Source: a bacterium (lineage in GTDB: Bacteria; UBP7; UBA6624). Taken from it: a stretch of DNA of 64,000 nt. Every line of letters starts with the position of its first letter. Position 1 is the first letter of the stretch. Below, in pieces: positions 63,121 to 64,000 of this stretch. Position numbers and translations under genes: made by a program. A model generated the notes under the pieces. That model ran no database searches. It saw only the letters and a program-made list of their open reading frames with translations, and was not told where the DNA came from. The stretch is from NCBI GenBank assembly GCA_002716355.1, contig PBAU01000011.1, positions 24,114-88,113 of the forward strand, written 5' to 3'.

Positions 63121-64000
63121 ATGAAAATAAAACTATTTTTATTAACTTTAATTTTTTCAATTTTCACTTCAGGGCTTAACGCTTCTTATCTGGAAGATAA
63201 GACTGCTGTCCGTTGGACAATATCTGAAGATGAAACTTTTATCACTCTTTTTGTGGACACTCCAGTTGCTGTCACACATAAAAATGAAGTGTATCCAACA
63301 AGGCTTGTTTTTAACATTCCTGGTGGTTACATGGACGAAGGAGAAGATGAAAAAACAATACAGTGGAACGGAGCTGAAAAGAGTTTTGTAAAAGAAATCA
63401 AAGCCGTTTCTATAGATCCAAAGTTTGAGGACTCCTTTTTAAGGTTGGTTTTTACTTTTGGGATAAGGGTTCCAATAAGCACAGAGCTTGGTGAAGATTA
63501 TCAATATTACAGAATTTCTCCTACAAGATACGCTTTTGTTCTAAATAAAAATAGATTGAACTGCAAGCATGAAAATTATTTAGCTGCACAACAGGATAGG
63601 GAAAATGAAATTGTTGAATGTGAATTAGTTGTTTTTCCTGAGTCGGCACCTGAAGCTAGAGAAAATGTAAGGATATGGACTGATGTTTCAGGATCTCCAC
63701 AGGATGTTGTCAATGAATTGGCAGACAAAGCAGGATTGAAGGTTGATTTTGATGCAGCTTTTTCTGATGCTGAAAATTGGACACTTACAGCAGAAGGTGG
63801 AACATTAGGTGAACTACTTTCCTCTTTAGAACAGGAAGAAGGTATAGTTTGGAATATTTCTGAAGGTGTTTTGACAATTTCTGATAATTCTGAATTATTA
63901 ATGGCTCAAGCAGAGGCTGCAAGGATCGCTGCTGAGGAAGAGGCTGCTCGAATAGCTGCTGAGGAAGAGGCTGCAAGGATCGCTGCTGAGGAAGAGGCTG
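63121..64000 (+). CDS. Secretin-like protein, N-terminal part (AMIN-like plus STN-like domains), cut by window edge
   Basis: The frame is open from ATG 63121 to the last base, 293 residues visible. The signal peptide is MKIKLFLLTLIFSIFTSGLNA. A beta-rich domain (RWTISEDETFITLFVDTPVAV, then RLVFNIPGGYMDEG) resembles AMIN. It is followed by an STN/secretin-N0-like repeat (DVVNELADKAGLKVDFDAAF, then WTLTAEGGTLGELLSSL). The visible end is a run of AARIAAEEE repeats. AMIN+STN before a secretin is the PilQ layout; the secretin domain itself is outside the window, so the name is inferred from order and context. Confidence 0.6.
   Translation, partial: MKIKLFLLTLIFSIFTSGLNASYLEDKTAVRWTISEDETFITLFVDTPVAVTHKNEVYPTRLVFNIPGGYMDEGEDEKTIQWNGAEKSFVKEIKAVSIDPKFEDSFLRLVFTFGIRVPISTELGEDYQYYRISPTRYAFVLNKNRLNCKHENYLAAQQDRENEIVECELVVFPESAPEARENVRIWTDVSGSPQDVVNELADKAGLKVDFDAAFSDAENWTLTAEGGTLGELLSSLEQEEGIVWNISEGVLTISDNSELLMAQAEAARIAAEEEAARIAAEEEAARIAAEEEA
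63916..64000 (+). repeat. 27-base tandem repeats encoding AARIAAEEE
   Basis: Units begin at 63916, 63943 and 63970 and run off the window edge; each encodes nine residues, AARIAAEEE. Units one and three are identical in sequence, and unit two has synonymous changes (CGAATA for AGGATC). The translated repeat would be an extended charged helix linking the N-domains of the secretin-like protein to what follows. Confidence 0.9.

Noticed and set aside
1-64000. CRISPR arrays, tRNA or rRNA genes, insertion sequences, prophage
   Set aside because: No spaced repeats, cloverleaf-like or rRNA-like sequence, transposase or phage gene was seen; the few gaps are short and AT-rich.

Overview
The window reads as a compact, AT-rich chromosome segment from a Gram-negative (diderm) bacterium. 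The evidence is genes for lipid A and Kdo (lpxB, kdsB, an MsbA-like exporter), an LptC/LptA-like protein, apolipoprotein N-acyltransferase, two outer-membrane beta-barrel proteins with signal peptides, a TolC-like channel and a secretin. Genes are packed with ATGA, TTGA or TAATG stop/start overlaps. TTG and GTG starts are common. No gap is longer than about 210 bp, and I see no rRNA, tRNA, CRISPR, phage or insertion sequence. The style fits an uncultured, probably marine, deltaproteobacterium-like lineage, but the phylum cannot be fixed from the sequence alone.

Layout. 1-2.84 kb: a truncated sugar-nucleotidyltransferase gene divergent from purL. 2.84-10.2 kb (minus): a secreted protein, lnt, secA and a long LptC/LptA-like protein. 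10.2-14.4 kb (plus): a capsule-type Kdo-transferase-like protein, trxA, mnmA and an alkaline-phosphatase-superfamily hydrolase with no standard start codon. 14.4-25 kb (minus): an operon for cobalamin-dependent carbon-skeleton rearrangement (MeaB-like GTPase, free-standing B12 domain, fused IcmF mutase) with a split membrane/spermidine-synthase-like pair inside it, an epimerase, a peroxiredoxin, small proteins, and two paralogous outer-membrane proteins at its head. 25-32.6 kb (minus): a tripartite MacAB-TolC-like export system followed upstream by kdsB and an MsbA-like exporter. 32.7-37.9 kb (plus): lpxB, rsmG, a 1023-residue repeat protein ending in a J-like domain that lacks HPD, and a small membrane protein.

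37.9-47.2 kb (plus) is the most interesting part. A small protein, a MutL/GlmL-type ASKHA ATPase homologue and a barrel-sandwich/KOW protein are followed by a four-gene membrane cassette (A-B-C-D) that is immediately repeated as a diverged copy (A'-B'-C'-D'). Every junction inside the two cassettes is a 1-4 base overlap. I know of no described function for this set and read it as an ATPase-linked, heteromeric membrane complex.

47.2-53.1 kb (plus): phoH, a 7TM-HD phosphodiesterase with a short ectodomain, ybeY, two CNNM/CorC paralogues and an isoaspartyl peptidase. 53.1-64 kb (plus): a type II secretion/type IV pilus-like set made of a prepilin peptidase, five unusually large pseudopilins (the GspK-like one has 1288 residues), and the start of a secretin-like gene with its own promoter. 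Some pseudopilins carry EF-hand-like calcium loops.
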